Assembly (NCBI GenBank): GCA_032164245.1 | Contig: JAVMKO010000003.1 | Span: forward strand, 136,141,259 to 136,205,258 | DNA: 64,000 nucleotides | Direction of reading: 5' to 3' | DNA from: Sternotherus odoratus | Lineage: Eukaryota > Chordata > Testudines > Kinosternidae | In this document: one piece after another, positions 1 through 11,689 of the stretch | Position numbering within the stretch: the first letter of the stretch is position 1 | Layout: each line of letters starts with the position of its first letter | Position numbers and translations under genes: made by a program | Notes under the pieces: generated by a model | The model's input: the letters and a program-made list of their open reading frames with translations, nothing else | The model's database searches: none | What the model was told of the DNA's origin: nothing

Positions 1-721
1 TCTTTTTCAGCCAGTTCGCTCCCTGAATGTGTGAAATCTTGTTCAAAATATGCTGAAATTCTAATTATTGTAAGTTTTGGTTGACCATAATTTTCTAAAT
101 TTCTTAGCATTTGCACTTTGGTTTCAGTCCTTTCTTTCAAGTTCCAGAAATATATTTTTAGTTGTAGTCTCAAACTTTCTGTTCTATTTCAATTTTTATA
201 CTCTGCACCCATCATAGTGGTATTTGAATGCTCAGCGTGATGTATAGAGATTCACTCCACCAATTTCCTACTCACAGATGAAACTATATAGTCTGTTGGT
301 TTGGAATATGCAGACTAGTTGGTTCATGTGTGTCATATATAGATAACCGTACATAACATCTTTGTGTTGGTATGTTGTAAGCAAGTGGCTAATTTAAAAT
401 ATTGTTAAGTAGGGAGTTTACAAGGGCTTTAACAGAGTGAAGACCCAAGATGCAGTAGTTCTGACGTTGTGTTCATGATGGAAGCCTGCTCAATATAGCT
501 ATCAGGAGGTGACTGGGAATCAGGACTTCTCCTTTATAGTCATGGTTCTCTCTTCATATATAATTTGAAGTAGGGTAATAGTAGCACTTCTGTAGCAAAA
601 TTGCTTCAACTCTTTCCTTAGTGAACAAATTAATCCTGCATGCTTAACTTTCATACCAAGTATCAGAATATTCTAGAATCGCCTAGCTGCTTTTAATTTT
701 CATAGAGAGCATCATATATAC

Positions 722-1430
722 TGTGACAGACCCAGGCCAGCTGGGTACAGCAGAGTAGTAGAAGGCAGATATACTGGCCAGTGGATAAGCAGTTTTCTGT
801 TTCCTGACTGACCAGAGCAGACTAGGATGGGCACATGACTCCAATTAGCCTGCAAAGAGCCAGGTGAGGCCATTAAGCTAATGCAAACACCTGACTCTAA
901 TTAAGGCCCCTCTCATACTATAAAAGGGCTCACTCCAGTCAGGCCAAGGAGAGCCAGAGGAGAGGAAGAGCAGCTGAAGGGCCAGTTATTGAAGACACCC
1001 TCAAGCCATTGGTAAGGGTGAAGAGAGGAGAAATGAGAGAGCTGTGGGGAAGTGGCCCAGGGAAATGTAGCAACTCTGGCAGTGAAAGATCAGCTGCTAC
1101 CATTAGGATCCCTGAGCTGGAACCCAGAGAAGAGCGTGGGCCTGGGTTCCCCCAACCCACCACAACAGAAACACTTCCTGGGAGGGGAAGACAGGCCCCT
1201 GTCAGGACAAGAGGCTAAACTGTTCTGGAATAAGCCCATAGGAGCAACAGAGACTGTGGATGTTTTTTTACCAACCTCCTTGCTGGCTTATGATGAAAAT
1301 AGCTCAGTATACTGTAACCCTGGCCCGAGAGAGAGAGAGGCTACATGGAGGGTCGCAGTGAGTCTCTGAGGCTAGCATAAACCGCTTGGAATCATGGGAC
1401 TCCCAGGGACAAGGTCAGAGCTCTGCCACA
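722..1430 (+). repeat. Solo LTR-like element flanked by ATAC
   Basis: The segment begins TGTGACAGACC and ends TGCCACA, the TG...CA ends expected of an LTR. ATAC is repeated directly at 718-721 and 1431-1434, as a 4-bp target duplication would be. A TATA box (TATAAAAG, about 919-926) lies about 200 bp in and sets the + orientation. There is no gag, pol or env ORF alongside, so this reads as a recombined solo LTR. Two more elements with similar ends are at 2818 and 51311. The family assignment is inference, and a non-autonomous LTR element is an alternative. Confidence 0.6.
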
Positions 1431-2817
1431 ATACAGGATCCATAAATATCACACTTTTACCATTAACATTTATCACAAACATGACATCTTCCTTATCCCT
1501 AGAAAGAGAGAACTAGATGAGACACCTATAAATGGCTGTTTTGAATAGCCATTAACAACCATCTTCTAATAAGAGTCCTCCTTTTTCCCCTCCTATGTTT
1601 GATAATGCCACATATATCATACGTGCAATTTCCCCCATTCCGATAGGGAGATGTATTATGGGAATTTTATTGCAACATGCAATGTATGCAGTTTATTTTT
1701 CCTTCATCGGTGTGTTCAAGAGATAAGAATTTTCCTTTTCCCACTGAAACTGTGCTTTCTTCTCCAAGTATTCCCAGGAAATTTATATTATTTTACTTTC
1801 CACTTTTCTCTCCTGGCTTTTATAACTTTTTATCACAAACTTTGTCTTAACATGTCATGTTTGTTTCATTTTGATCTTTTTCCAGCGCTTTCTGCTTTAC
1901 TCTACAGCTTTTACTGTATCCCATCTACTTTTGTGATTAAACTTTTCATTTTGAGTCTTGAAGTATGTGAAGGGTTGTTTTAAGGTGGAGCGGTTCTAAG
2001 GAATAAATAATACTTACTATTTTTTGTCCTGGAGTGTTTGCATTGGAGAGGGAATAATGTGACACTGTAACTCAGGGTCCTTGTGGTGGGGATTAATTAG
2101 TTGTGGCTTTAAATCTGTCTAGTCACTTAAGTTTGAAAATGCTAAAAAGCAAAAAAAAAACAACCAGGCAGTGATTTAGATCTATCCTGACTATAGTTAT
2201 GGGATTTTCATTACTCGTAGTATAGGCAGTGGTTTTTTTTCACATTGAAACTAGTGTTATGTGTAACTGAACCTAAAGAATTGTACATCATAACTAAATT
2301 TAAGAGTAGGGATCCATCCGTCCCTTTATGAATACCTGGCACATCAGTGATTGGTGGGTTTTTTCTCTTTCTCAAAACAGGGTGGGTTTGGTCTTCAAGT
2401 ATATATGCAAAAGGATATATTGAAATAGATAGAGAAGACTGGGAGCAAACCCTACTAATGAAAGTATGGTTGCCTACCTAGAAAATGGGAAGAGTTGGCC
2501 TACTGATAGGGGTTGATTTTTATTTTGGAGATAGCAGAAGTGTTCTGATTAAAATGAATTGCAAGTTGAGCTGTGTAAATTGCATCCCTTAATACCTGGC
2601 GTTTTTCTCTCCAGCTACATACAGAATGGGGACAGAATCAATTCTCTGAGAAGAGCTAAAGGAAAACCAATTTTTATTTAACAAATAAAGTTTGAGGGGG
2701 TGGAAGGAGCATTCGCCTATGCTAAATTTTCCTTTAAAAAATGACAAGCTCTGTTCTTTGGAATGTGTAAAACTGCAACTGATAAAATGCTAATAAATGA
2801 GCAACAGAATAATCCAC

Positions 2818-3272
2818 TGTCACAGGGTCCCCTCCTGTGGCTTGTGTCCTGCTGTGTCTCACAGCCTGGTGCCCCCAACAAAGTTGCTGTCCACACCTTT
2901 TCCGGTGGTTTTCCAGTGTCCTTTATTTACAGTGCAGGTTTATCACCTTCAGCAAGTGCTCCCCAAGACCCCCACGTGGTTACCTTCACCCCCCTGGCTC
3001 ACAGCCTTTGGCTTTTGAGGCTCTCTGGCCCTCCGGTTTGGAGACAGAGCACCCCCCTGCCTCCCTGCTAACTGGAGCCTGAGGCTTTTCAAGCCCTCAC
3101 AGCTCCCAGCCCCAGCTGTAGCCACTTGCTCCAGCTACCTACTGCCGGGTAGCCCTCGTTAGGGCTCCCAGCTGGGCTGTACCAGTCTCTGCCTTTAGCC
3201 TTGCCTCTTGCAAGCAGGCTTTAGCCTGAAGTGGCAGGGCAATGCTGGTGTTTTTACCCCAGCCCTGCCACA
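2818..3272 (-). repeat. Solo LTR-like element flanked by TCCAC
   Basis: The ends are TGTCACAGGG and CTGCCACA, and TCCAC is duplicated at 2813-2817 and 3273-3277. Read on the minus strand there is an AATAAA at 2922-2927, which suggests minus orientation with R/U5 to the left. The body is GC-richer than its surroundings and has no retroviral ORF; the 102-codon ORF inside shows no domain. The element seems to sit in or beside a CR1 3' tail, because the sequence just after it (3278-3340) resembles a CR1 terminus. Confidence 0.6.
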
Positions 3273-3277
3273 TCCAC

Positions 3278-3342
3278 CAATGACAGGAGCGTGGACTAAA
3301 TGACCTGTTAGGTGCACTCTATTTCTAGCTTCTATGAATAAA
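3278..3342 (+). repeat. CR1-like 3' terminal fragment
   Basis: The text 'gtggactaaatgacctgtta' followed by 'ttctatgaat' is a decayed version of the conserved CR1 LINE 3' end, which reads like 'ggactagatgacct...ttctatgattct'. It is short and abuts the LTR-like element. Confidence 0.45.
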
Positions 3343-4841
3343 AGCTAATAAGTGCTGCTTTATAACTTTGCTTGCCAATGAGATATACCATAAAACACTG
3401 TCCTAAAAAAGCATATGTAACTAGTATGATTCCCCCTTTCCCCCGGGTGGCTGATGTTTTCTCCCACACTCCTTGGCCACAGACATGATTTTGAAAAGCA
3501 AAAATCCCAGTATTGGTACATTTTCCCCACTTACTGTTTACTGCTATGCATCAAAATAAGCAAGAAGATAAGAGACCTTCAAGGCTCCCTTGTACAATAC
3601 TTAAAAATAATCATGAATGCAGAAAAACATTCTAATGTTGTCTTTAGAATTGTTGTGAGCTATTTGAATAGGACAATGTGCTGCTGCTGTCCTTTCTACC
3701 CAGCTTTTTAGAAAAGACTTCATAGTTTTGCTTCTGCTGTTAAGCATTTGAACTCACTTGTCTCCCTAGAGACTTGGCAGATAATTCACTGCTCAGTCTA
3801 GTCTCTTACAAGTTGAATACAAGGTTAAAGAAAGATCTTACTAGGATTTTTGAATACATTCATATTTCTTACAGCCGTACAAACACATACATCACAACTA
3901 AAATAATGTACAACAGTGGTTAGAAAATCGCTTGTGCAGTAAGGGCAATACCACAAAAATGGATAAATCTTCAGTGGCCATCTTACTAACATATAGGGGC
4001 TAAGATCTCTAAAATTGAGATTAAACAAAATAGTAGAGGAATTTATCAGAAGGCTATTTCAGTACACTGGAACGGTCTTTTCACTCATGCTCTTTTAAAG
4101 TCAAAGTGTTGACTTTAAGTAAACACATCTATTTTATTACAGCTAGCTAAACCAAAAAAACTCACACACAACTCCTCATCCAGTGACTAAAAAACAGCTC
4201 AATACCTTGCTTTCTAAAATAACTATCCACATCACTTTTCATAGGCTTCATAAGAAGCAGTAAAAATATTCAGACAACTCTGAGCACAGCATAAATGATC
4301 AGCTCTTAATAAGTTTGAATATGGTTATTAAAGGAAACAATTTATATATATCAGCAAATGTTTGCCTTAATTTGTTTGCGGGCAGGTTACTCTTACAAGT
4401 AGAATCACAACAGGAGCTTCAATGCTAATATCATGGGTCTCGGCTGAATTAAACTTCAGCAAAGCATGCATGCATCTAGGGTTTGGTTTTTTTTTAGAAA
4501 TTTATAGATACGTATTTATAGCTGTGTGTGTCAGGTGAAAGCCTATTTCTAGTCCAATTTGGTAGCTCTTTGTTACTAAATGGAATTCATTGGGGGATAG
4601 TGATATGTACTCCAGCTGAACTGTGAAGGTCGTCTTCTACATTGTTCTTGGTGATGATGGTTAGTCTTCCTGTTTTGTCAGGCATGATGTCTCTGCTTGC
4701 TTCCTTTTTGGATCTGGTCAGGGGGGTTTTCTCGAGAAGCTTCACTGTTGGGAGTCTCCTTATTTTATGACCTTTCAAACTTGGAGATGGCTCGCTGATG
4801 CTGTAAATCTATTCAATAACTTATTCCCTAAATAGTGAGTT

Positions 4842-5901
4842 CTTAGGTTAAATTGCCAGTTGTTAGAGGAAGCTTTGCAGATTCTCACTTCATTAGTTAC
4901 CTGGTACTCTTTCCTCTTTATTATAAGGTGGTGCACAACTGGTTGGAAAACTACTCAGTAGTTATCAATGGTTCAGAGTCAAGCTGGAAGGGCATATTGA
5001 ATGGGGTTCTGTACTGGGTCCTGTTCTATTTGATATCTTAATACATTATTTAGAAAATGGCCTAGAGACTACAGGTATAAAGTTTGTAGATGTTATCAAG
5101 CTGCGGGGGAAGTGGGGTGGAATCACAAGTGCTTTGGAAGACAGGATTAGAATTAAAAGTGATCTTGATAAATTGGAGAAATGGTCTGAAATAAGTAGCT
5201 GAAGTTCAATAAGGGCAAATGCAAAATATTATACTTAGGAAGGGCTAATCAATTTCACAAATACAAAATTGGAAATTACTTCCTAGGAAGGAGTACTGCA
5301 TAAAAATCATCTGGGGTTATAGTCAATCACAAACTAAATGAGTCAACAATGTAATACTGTTTCCCCACCCCACCCCCAAAAAGTGTGTGTGTGGGGGGGG
5401 TCAAACATCATTTTGGTATGTATTAGCAGGAGTGTTGTAAGCAAGACATGAGAAGTAATTCTTCTGCTCTACTCGACAGTGATGAGATGTCAACTAGAGT
5501 ATTGTGTCCAGTTCTGGGTGCCACAGTTTGGCAAAGACGTGGACAAATTGGGGAAAGTACAGTGGAGATCAGCAAAAATGATGAAAGATCTAGAAAACAT
5601 GACCAACAAGAAAGGACTGAAAACATTGGGTTTGTTTAGTCTAGAGAAGACTGGGGGAGGAGGGGTATAACAGTCAAGTACATAAATGGTTGTTATAAAA
5701 GGAGGGTGATAAATTGTTCCCTTTATCCATTAAGGATGGGACAAGAAGTAATGGGCTTAAATTGCAGCCAGGGAGATCTTAGGTTAGACCTTAGAAAAAA
5801 CTTCCTAATTGTAAGAACTAGAACAAATTACATAGGGAGGGTTCTGTCATTAGAAGTTATTAAGAACCGGTAGACAAATATCTGTCAGGGATGGTCTAGA
5901 T
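4842..5901 (+). mobile_element. CR1 LINE 3' fragment (pol C-terminus and tail)
   Basis: Broken frames on the + strand resemble the CR1 ORF2 protein. Around 4925-5035 there is a 'NWLENYSVVINGS' stretch like the reverse-transcriptase thumb region. Around 5480-5650 the 'LEYCVQFWVPQFGKD...GLFSLEK' stretch matches the conserved CR1 pol C-terminus. The tail with 'gggatggtctaga' at about 5888-5900 is the usual CR1 3' end. Frameshifts and stops are frequent, so this is an old 5'-truncated copy. A G-rich/TG microsatellite (about 5385-5400) interrupts it, and a hAT-like element abuts its tail. Confidence 0.8.
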
Positions 5902-6090
5902 CAGAGGTTCTCAAACTATGGGTCGGGACCCCAAAGTGGGTCGCAACCCTGTTTTTATGGGGTTGCCGGGACTGGTCTAGACTTGCTGGAACCCCAAAGT
6001 CTGAACCCCACCACCCAGTCCTTCAGCCCAAGGACTTCAGCCCTGGGTAGCAGGACTCAGGTTACAGCCCTTGAGCTTTGGCTCAAATCC
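5902..6090 (+). mobile_element. hAT-like non-autonomous element, 3'-truncated
   Basis: It begins 'cagaggttctcaaact', a variant of the hAT terminal motif CAGGGGT..CAAACT found at both ends of three intact elements in this window. A purine/pyrimidine-biased body with 'aaccccaaagtctgaacccc' follows. I see no matching right end, so it is truncated. It starts exactly at the end of the CR1 copy. Confidence 0.55.
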
Positions 6091-7054
6091 TGTAAAAAGG
6101 AATACTGATTTACCTCTTACTCTGAAATATGATCACGAATATTTAGGTCTGTTGTTTGTCTCTTAGAGGAGGTCTCTGAAAACATTAAATGAACAGCTTT
6201 GTATTAGTATGTATTAGTACATTTAACCCTTTCTGTTATTCCTACAAACATTCTTAGTAGTTCAGCTAAACTGTACTTTACTTTTTCTTCGGATCATAGG
6301 ATTTGACATAACTACTCAATCTGCTGATCTGTCAAGTAAACATCTTACCACTAGCCAGTACTAGATGTTTAGGGGAACATGGACTGATATATAATGCATA
6401 GGGTACAGAGCTGTTGAGCACCTGCAGCTCTGGTTGAGTAGTGGTTACTGCTCAGCACTTCTGAAAATAAGGCTACTTAGCAATTATGTAACATTTGTGG
6501 AGTAGGATGCTTTGGAGGGTTAATCAGCCATCCAGGTATTCCCAGATTTCCCTTCTGCTGACTTGAGCTACTGGTGAAATGACATGTGCAGTGAATTGCA
6601 GCCATAATTTCCCACTGTTAGGGAACTGTGTGGAGGCTAAAATGTTAAGTGGAAATTAAGATTTTCCTTCATCCTTCCCACTTTGCATCCCCATGTAAGT
6701 GTGCTAGCCACAGTGTGCTATGTCTCTGTTTCTGCACATGAAACTGGGCAGGTGTAGTAGGGTGAAACTTGAAGAAACAGATGGGGTTTGGTCCAGTGGC
6801 AACACATGAGAGTTCATTGGCAGTCTTCTCCATCATGCCTGCCGGGGCGTCCTGTACGATATAGTTAGTGTTCTCTCTTTTTCTGGGGGAAGATGTACAT
6901 GGAGTAACTAACTCAGGACACTTGAGGGCTTAAATTTGCTCCTCTTGATGTTAATAAAAGTTTTGCAATGAACTTAATTAGAAAACCAAATCTGTCCCTT
7001 GAAGAGCAGCATCAATAGAGCTCCAGAGGGATGAATGTCCGAGGAAGGAGTGTG

Positions 7055-7232
7055 TGTGTATGTGTGTGTGTCTCTCTCTCTCTTTTTGGGGGGGGAAGAG
7101 CAGAGTAATAGGGATAAACTAGTTGGACGAATCCTTGAACAACATCCCTGCACCCCTCACCTGCCTTGGAAACTTTTTAAAGGGTGGTGGGAGGTGAAGA
7201 GTATTTCTTTTCTTTTCTTTTCTTTTTTTTAC
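7055..7232. repeat. Microsatellites (TG)n(TC)n and (TTTTC)n
   Basis: A GTGTGTGTATGTGTGTGTG tract running into (CT)n lies at about 7055-7085, and a TTTTC pentanucleotide run at about 7205-7232. No other feature is seen here. Confidence 0.8.
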
Positions 7233-8613
7233 ATTGATTTCCCTATTTGTTTCATAGTGAAGGAGAATGAGTGGCAGAGGCAAAGGATATGTGGAGAGAG
7301 GAAAAGACAGAAATAAGAGGCGGAGGGGGAACAGAAGCAATACGTGAATTTCATATTTTAGTAGAGTCTACATTAGATATTTGTTTAAAAATAAAAAAGA
7401 GAAAATGGCTCATTTTTATCTTTATGGAAAAAGTATGTGGGTTGGGGTGAAAGCTCCCCTAATCTATATTCAGTGTGAGAGCCTATTGTCTGGCTCACAT
7501 TACTGTCTTTTCTAAATATCTTCCCATTTGAATGATCCTATTAACTGAGCTGCCTGCTAAAGAATGGAAAATACTTACTTAAAAGAAGTGAATTTTTAAA
7601 GTGTTCTTGTAAATAAATATTATTCTTACAAGTAAACAAAAATCTTCATTGACCTCTAGACAAGAAAGCAAAGATCTTGTGTAATATTGAGGTTGCAGAT
7701 CAAATCTAGAGAGAAAACTGACTTTCCAGTGACCTTGACCTTCAACTCCTAATGGAATTTCACCCAAGTTAGGCTAGCTATTCATGCAGACTCACCTGAT
7801 AATATGACAACGTAATAATGACATAACTCAAAATTAGATAAGATATAAATAATTTACAATCCAGTCGTTTAATAAGAAATTAGTCTAAATACCATCTAGC
7901 TTTTTTAGTAAATTTTAGAAGAAATATAAAAAGTAAAGATATATTAAGTGGTAATATAATCTCCTTGTGTGTACAGAGTAAATGTTCTCAGAAATTTTAA
8001 TGAGTGAAGCACCAAGGAAGCTATCAATCCTTAATGTATATTGTACACAGCTTACAATAAATTAATTAATTATGAAATTATTTAGCAGCTGCTCCTGAAT
8101 ACCTGGCCAATAACTGTCATGTAATTAGTCATGTGTTCGTGTATAGGAATATGCTGTAAACCTAATACGGTGCGTGAGGCATGCAGGGAGCCTTGCCAGT
8201 TGTCTAGAGATAAAACAAGTAGGATTTTTGTGACCGTTTGGGACAGGAACACTGGGTTGAAAGAAAGATGGACAAACAGCACCAGCTGGTGCATTATAGG
8301 ATGATTTTATTTCAGGTACAGCCATAGAGTTTGGCACTTGGACCTGGTCCATCAAAAAGGGGTGTGTGTGTTTTCACTCAGAAGATTAAACCTCCTTTTT
8401 TTTTCTTTTTTTTTTTTATGGCCCATATTGAAGGCAATGATCCAGTGGGACAATATAAACGTGTTTCTAACATTAGAGAACCAGACCTGCCATAGCCATA
8501 TGGTGGACCTTGTGTCAAATTCAGTACAGGTGTATATTTATAGACTAAATGTCCTGCACTACTTCAGCTATTGTGGACACCTGTTACCTTTGGGAATTTG
8601 AGGGGGGTGAGTG

Positions 8614-8870
8614 TGGAAACTTGTCTACACTGGCATTTTACAGCACTGCAACTTTCTGGCTGAGCATGTGAAAAAAACACCCCCTGAGCACAGCAAGTTT
8701 CAGTGCTGTAAAGCGCCAGTGCAGATAGTGCACCAGCGCTGGTAGCCCCGCCCATTGTGGAGGTGGTTGTGTTGTTGTTTTTTTGTTAAGAGCGCTGGGA
8801 GTGCTCCATTCCAGTTCTCTGCCATGACTACACAAGCCACATTAAAGCACTGCTGTGTAGACTAGCCCTG
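8614..8870. mobile_element. MITE, 'tgtctacac' family, copy 1
   Basis: The short element begins near 'cttgtctacactggc' and ends 'gtgtagactagccctg', so its ends are imperfect inverted repeats. Internal text ('gcactgcaactttct', 'agtttcagtgctgtaaag', 'gtgcaccagcgctgg') recurs at 11424 and 23735. Together these copies show a non-autonomous DNA transposon family, probably hAT-like. No ORF is present. Confidence 0.65.
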
Positions 8871-10199
8871 AAATGTACATATTTCTTACAATGAAAGTAG
8901 CTATTTCATACATTAGTGTTTTCTACCTAATATATTTTTATTCCTTTCTTTCTATGAGGACTGTGGACTTTGTAGTCATATTAATGTAGACACTCGTTAG
9001 GAAATATTATGCACTATCTAATAAGTCTGCATATTTAGTCCCTTTTCATACAGTTAATTAGGTGAGAAACAAAATACTTTTAAAGAGAGTCTTCTGTACT
9101 GGCATACTTGTATTTAAAGAACACAGCTGTTTGTTCTTCCTGGAAATATTTCTTTGGGATTAAATGTGACCTGATAAGTTTTTGGGTCAAGATCAAAACA
9201 CTCAAGCTTTCTATAGTGAATGTATCTTTTTAAATAAACTAACAAGGATCAGGGAAACTAGTACACCAAAATGTGTTAAAATGCTATTAAGAGACTAATT
9301 TTAAATGGAAACATGCCTGAAATATCAAAACTGCATCAGTATCCTGGTTTCTATCAGGACAACAGGTGTTCCCTTTGCCTCTCGCATTGTCTGATCATGT
9401 GCAGGCAACAAGTTGCTACTAACACAGGTCACAATTACCTAATTTTTAAACTTTTCCCTTTGCAATTAAGATTTGGTAGCTCAGACAAGCTGGCCTTAGT
9501 TAACAAAGAAAATATTTACAACATTCAGTATAACACATTATTTCAGTGTTGGTTGTTAACACTTTGCTTTTAATTAAAATTAAAGCTTGACATGCCAAAT
9601 CCAAAGGGCTGCCTTGGGGCAACATACTTTCTCTGTTTTCAAGGAAGATGTGGGTAATTGCCTGGGCAGGAATCCAAGTGTCAGGTTTGTTGTTTTAACC
9701 TGCATGTGACGTTTTAATGTTGCTATGTCATCATGCACAGATATCAGCCTAACATAAAGAGAAGTGGATTTCTTTCCATTGTTACAGCATTAAATGAAGT
9801 TAGAGAGGTTACTGATCTGGCAAAGATCATGTAAAAGGAAGAGTCCAGGGAATTCTATTCTAATTAGTATCTACATGCTGTCTCCTGAATTTGTCTCAGC
9901 TTCTCATATTTTGTAATTATGAATCTCTCTAATAGATATGGCCTAGTAAATGTAGTCCAGATCTGGAATAAAGGTAGCTAACTCTACCCAAGATTTGCAG
10001 CAAAATTTCACAGACTGCTAAGCCTGTACATTAATTGGATAAATGTACCTACCTACATTGAGGAGAAAATTTATCTACTGCTGTGTAGGCATTTGAAGGT
10101 CACAGCTAGGCTTGGAAGGACCCCATTATGAGGAACAAAGGAACCGTACCCACCTGACAGTAATATTGCTTAGGTTTGTCTGACTCAGGATTCACTGAG

Positions 10200-10245
10200 G
10201 GCCTGATCCTAACTCACTGAAGTCAATGGGAGCCATTACACCGAC
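10200..10245. repeat. Short dispersed repeat with 'actgaagtcaatggga'
   Basis: The motif 'cctgatcctaactcactgaa' followed by 'gtcaatggga' recurs in related form at 35868-35942 and less clearly near 42725-42810. It is probably a relic of an old amniote interspersed element of unknown class. Confidence 0.45.
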
Positions 10246-10945
10246 TGACTGCAATTCATTTTGGATGAGGATCTAAGACAGAAGTGGATTTGTTAACATA
10301 ATAGAGACTACCATCATTAAGAAATACAGTTTTCGCTCTCTTTCTGAATGTCTTCATGTCATTTGACTCAATATGGCTAAAATAGGGTTGATCTTTCCTC
10401 AGTCCCCTGCTCTGTTACTATCTTTCCCATCATTCAAGATCACTATTATAGTGTCATCTTGCACTTTAATGAGGGACACTCTAGAAATACTTAGATTACA
10501 TAAATAGATCTGACTGCTTCCCCCCTCCCCCTTTTTATCCTTACACCTAAGCAGTTACCGAAGCCTGTACTGCTTTCTCTACAGCATCTCTGAACTCTGT
10601 GCCTTCCTTTTGATCTTTATTGCTGGTACTCTAGTCTACACCTGGTAATTTCCTATCTTGCAACCTGCCCCCTTGTTAGTTTTCCCCTGTTAAGAGCTAA
10701 AGGTCACCTACATTAAACAAAACCTAACAGGAACCTTTAAGGTAGTACGACAGCCTTTTTAAAAGTTTATGCTCAGTTTATGAATCCACAGGATTTGACT
10801 CCACAGGATCATTTTGATGATAGTGTCCTCCATTTTGATAAGTTAGTTATCTGTCTTCAATAACTTTAGGTCACCCACTTATTTATGGGTATAGGAATTG
10901 CTATACAGGATCAGACCAGCAGTCTGTCTAGTCATAGATTATACC

Positions 10946-11293
10946 GTATTTTTCACCCTATACGACGCACTTTTTCTTCCCCAAAACGGGGGGGAAAAAG
11001 TTGGTGCGTCTTATAGGGCGAATGTGCGCCCCGGTTCCCCCCTCCCCGCCGCGGGCGGGCTGCCGGGAGCGTCCCGGTTCCCCCCTCCCCGCCGCGGGCG
11101 GGCTGCCGAGGTTCCCCCCTGCCCGCCCGCGGCGGGGAGGGGGGAACCGGGATGCTCCCGGCAGCCCGCCCGCGCGGCGGGGACGGGAGAGCGAGGCGCT
11201 TTTTTTTTTTTTTTTTTTTTTGTCCGGCTTTTTTATTGAAAAACGAGGGGGCGTCTTATAGGCCGGAGCGTCCTATAGGGCGAAAAATACGGT
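10946..11293. mobile_element. TA-flanked MITE with GC-rich interior
   Basis: The ends are inverted repeats: 'ccgtatttttcaccctata' on the left and the complement of 'tatagggcgaaaaatacgg' on the right. Each is flanked by TA, the target expected of Tc1/mariner-type insertion. A subterminal 'gacgcac...' / 'gtgcgtcttatagggcga' repeat follows. The centre (about 11025-11195) is very GC-rich and made of direct and inverted copies of 'gttcccccctccccgccgcg', followed by a run of about 22 T. It encodes no protein; the 113- and 86-codon ORFs across it are low complexity. Confidence 0.75.
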
Positions 11294-11423
11294 ACATTCA
11301 GAAGGAATGATTGTGATCAAGTCTGATCTCCAGGAGGATTTTGTTGGATCTTGTTATATCTTTAATTGCTAGATTGAAGAGCCCTTATAAAAAATTTCTT
11401 ATAGACTGTGATCAGGTCAACCC

Positions 11424-11657
11424 TTAGGGATTGTCTACACTGGCACTTACTGCACTGCAACTTTCTCGCTCAGGGGTATGAAAAAACACACCTCTAAGTG
11501 CTGCAAGTTTCATTGCTGTAAAGTGTCAGTGTAGCTATTCCCCTTGTGGAGGTGGGGGTTTTTTAAGCTCTCTCCCAGCATTATGCGCTACTACACAGCC
11601 ATGTTAAAGCGCTGCCGAGGCCAGTTCTTTAACATTGCTAGTGGTGACATGCCCTTA
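11424..11657. mobile_element. MITE, 'tgtctacac' family, copy 2
   Basis: It begins 'ttagggattgtctacactgg' and ends 'tgacatgcccttag'. The interior matches copy 1 at 8614 ('actgcactgcaactttct', 'gctgcaagtttcattgctgt', 'aagtgtcagtgtag'). It is a non-autonomous DNA transposon without an ORF. Confidence 0.65.
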
Positions 11658-11689
11658 GCTTTCTCTTTTTAAGATAAGTAGATTGAACT

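Noticed and set aside
722..1430. Intact endogenous retrovirus
   Set aside because: No gag, pol or env ORF or primer-binding site lies next to any LTR-like element; only solo units are present.
1651..1983. 110-codon ORF with hydrophobic stretches
   Set aside because: The T-rich sequence gives Phe/Leu-rich translation by chance. There is no homology signal and no splice context.
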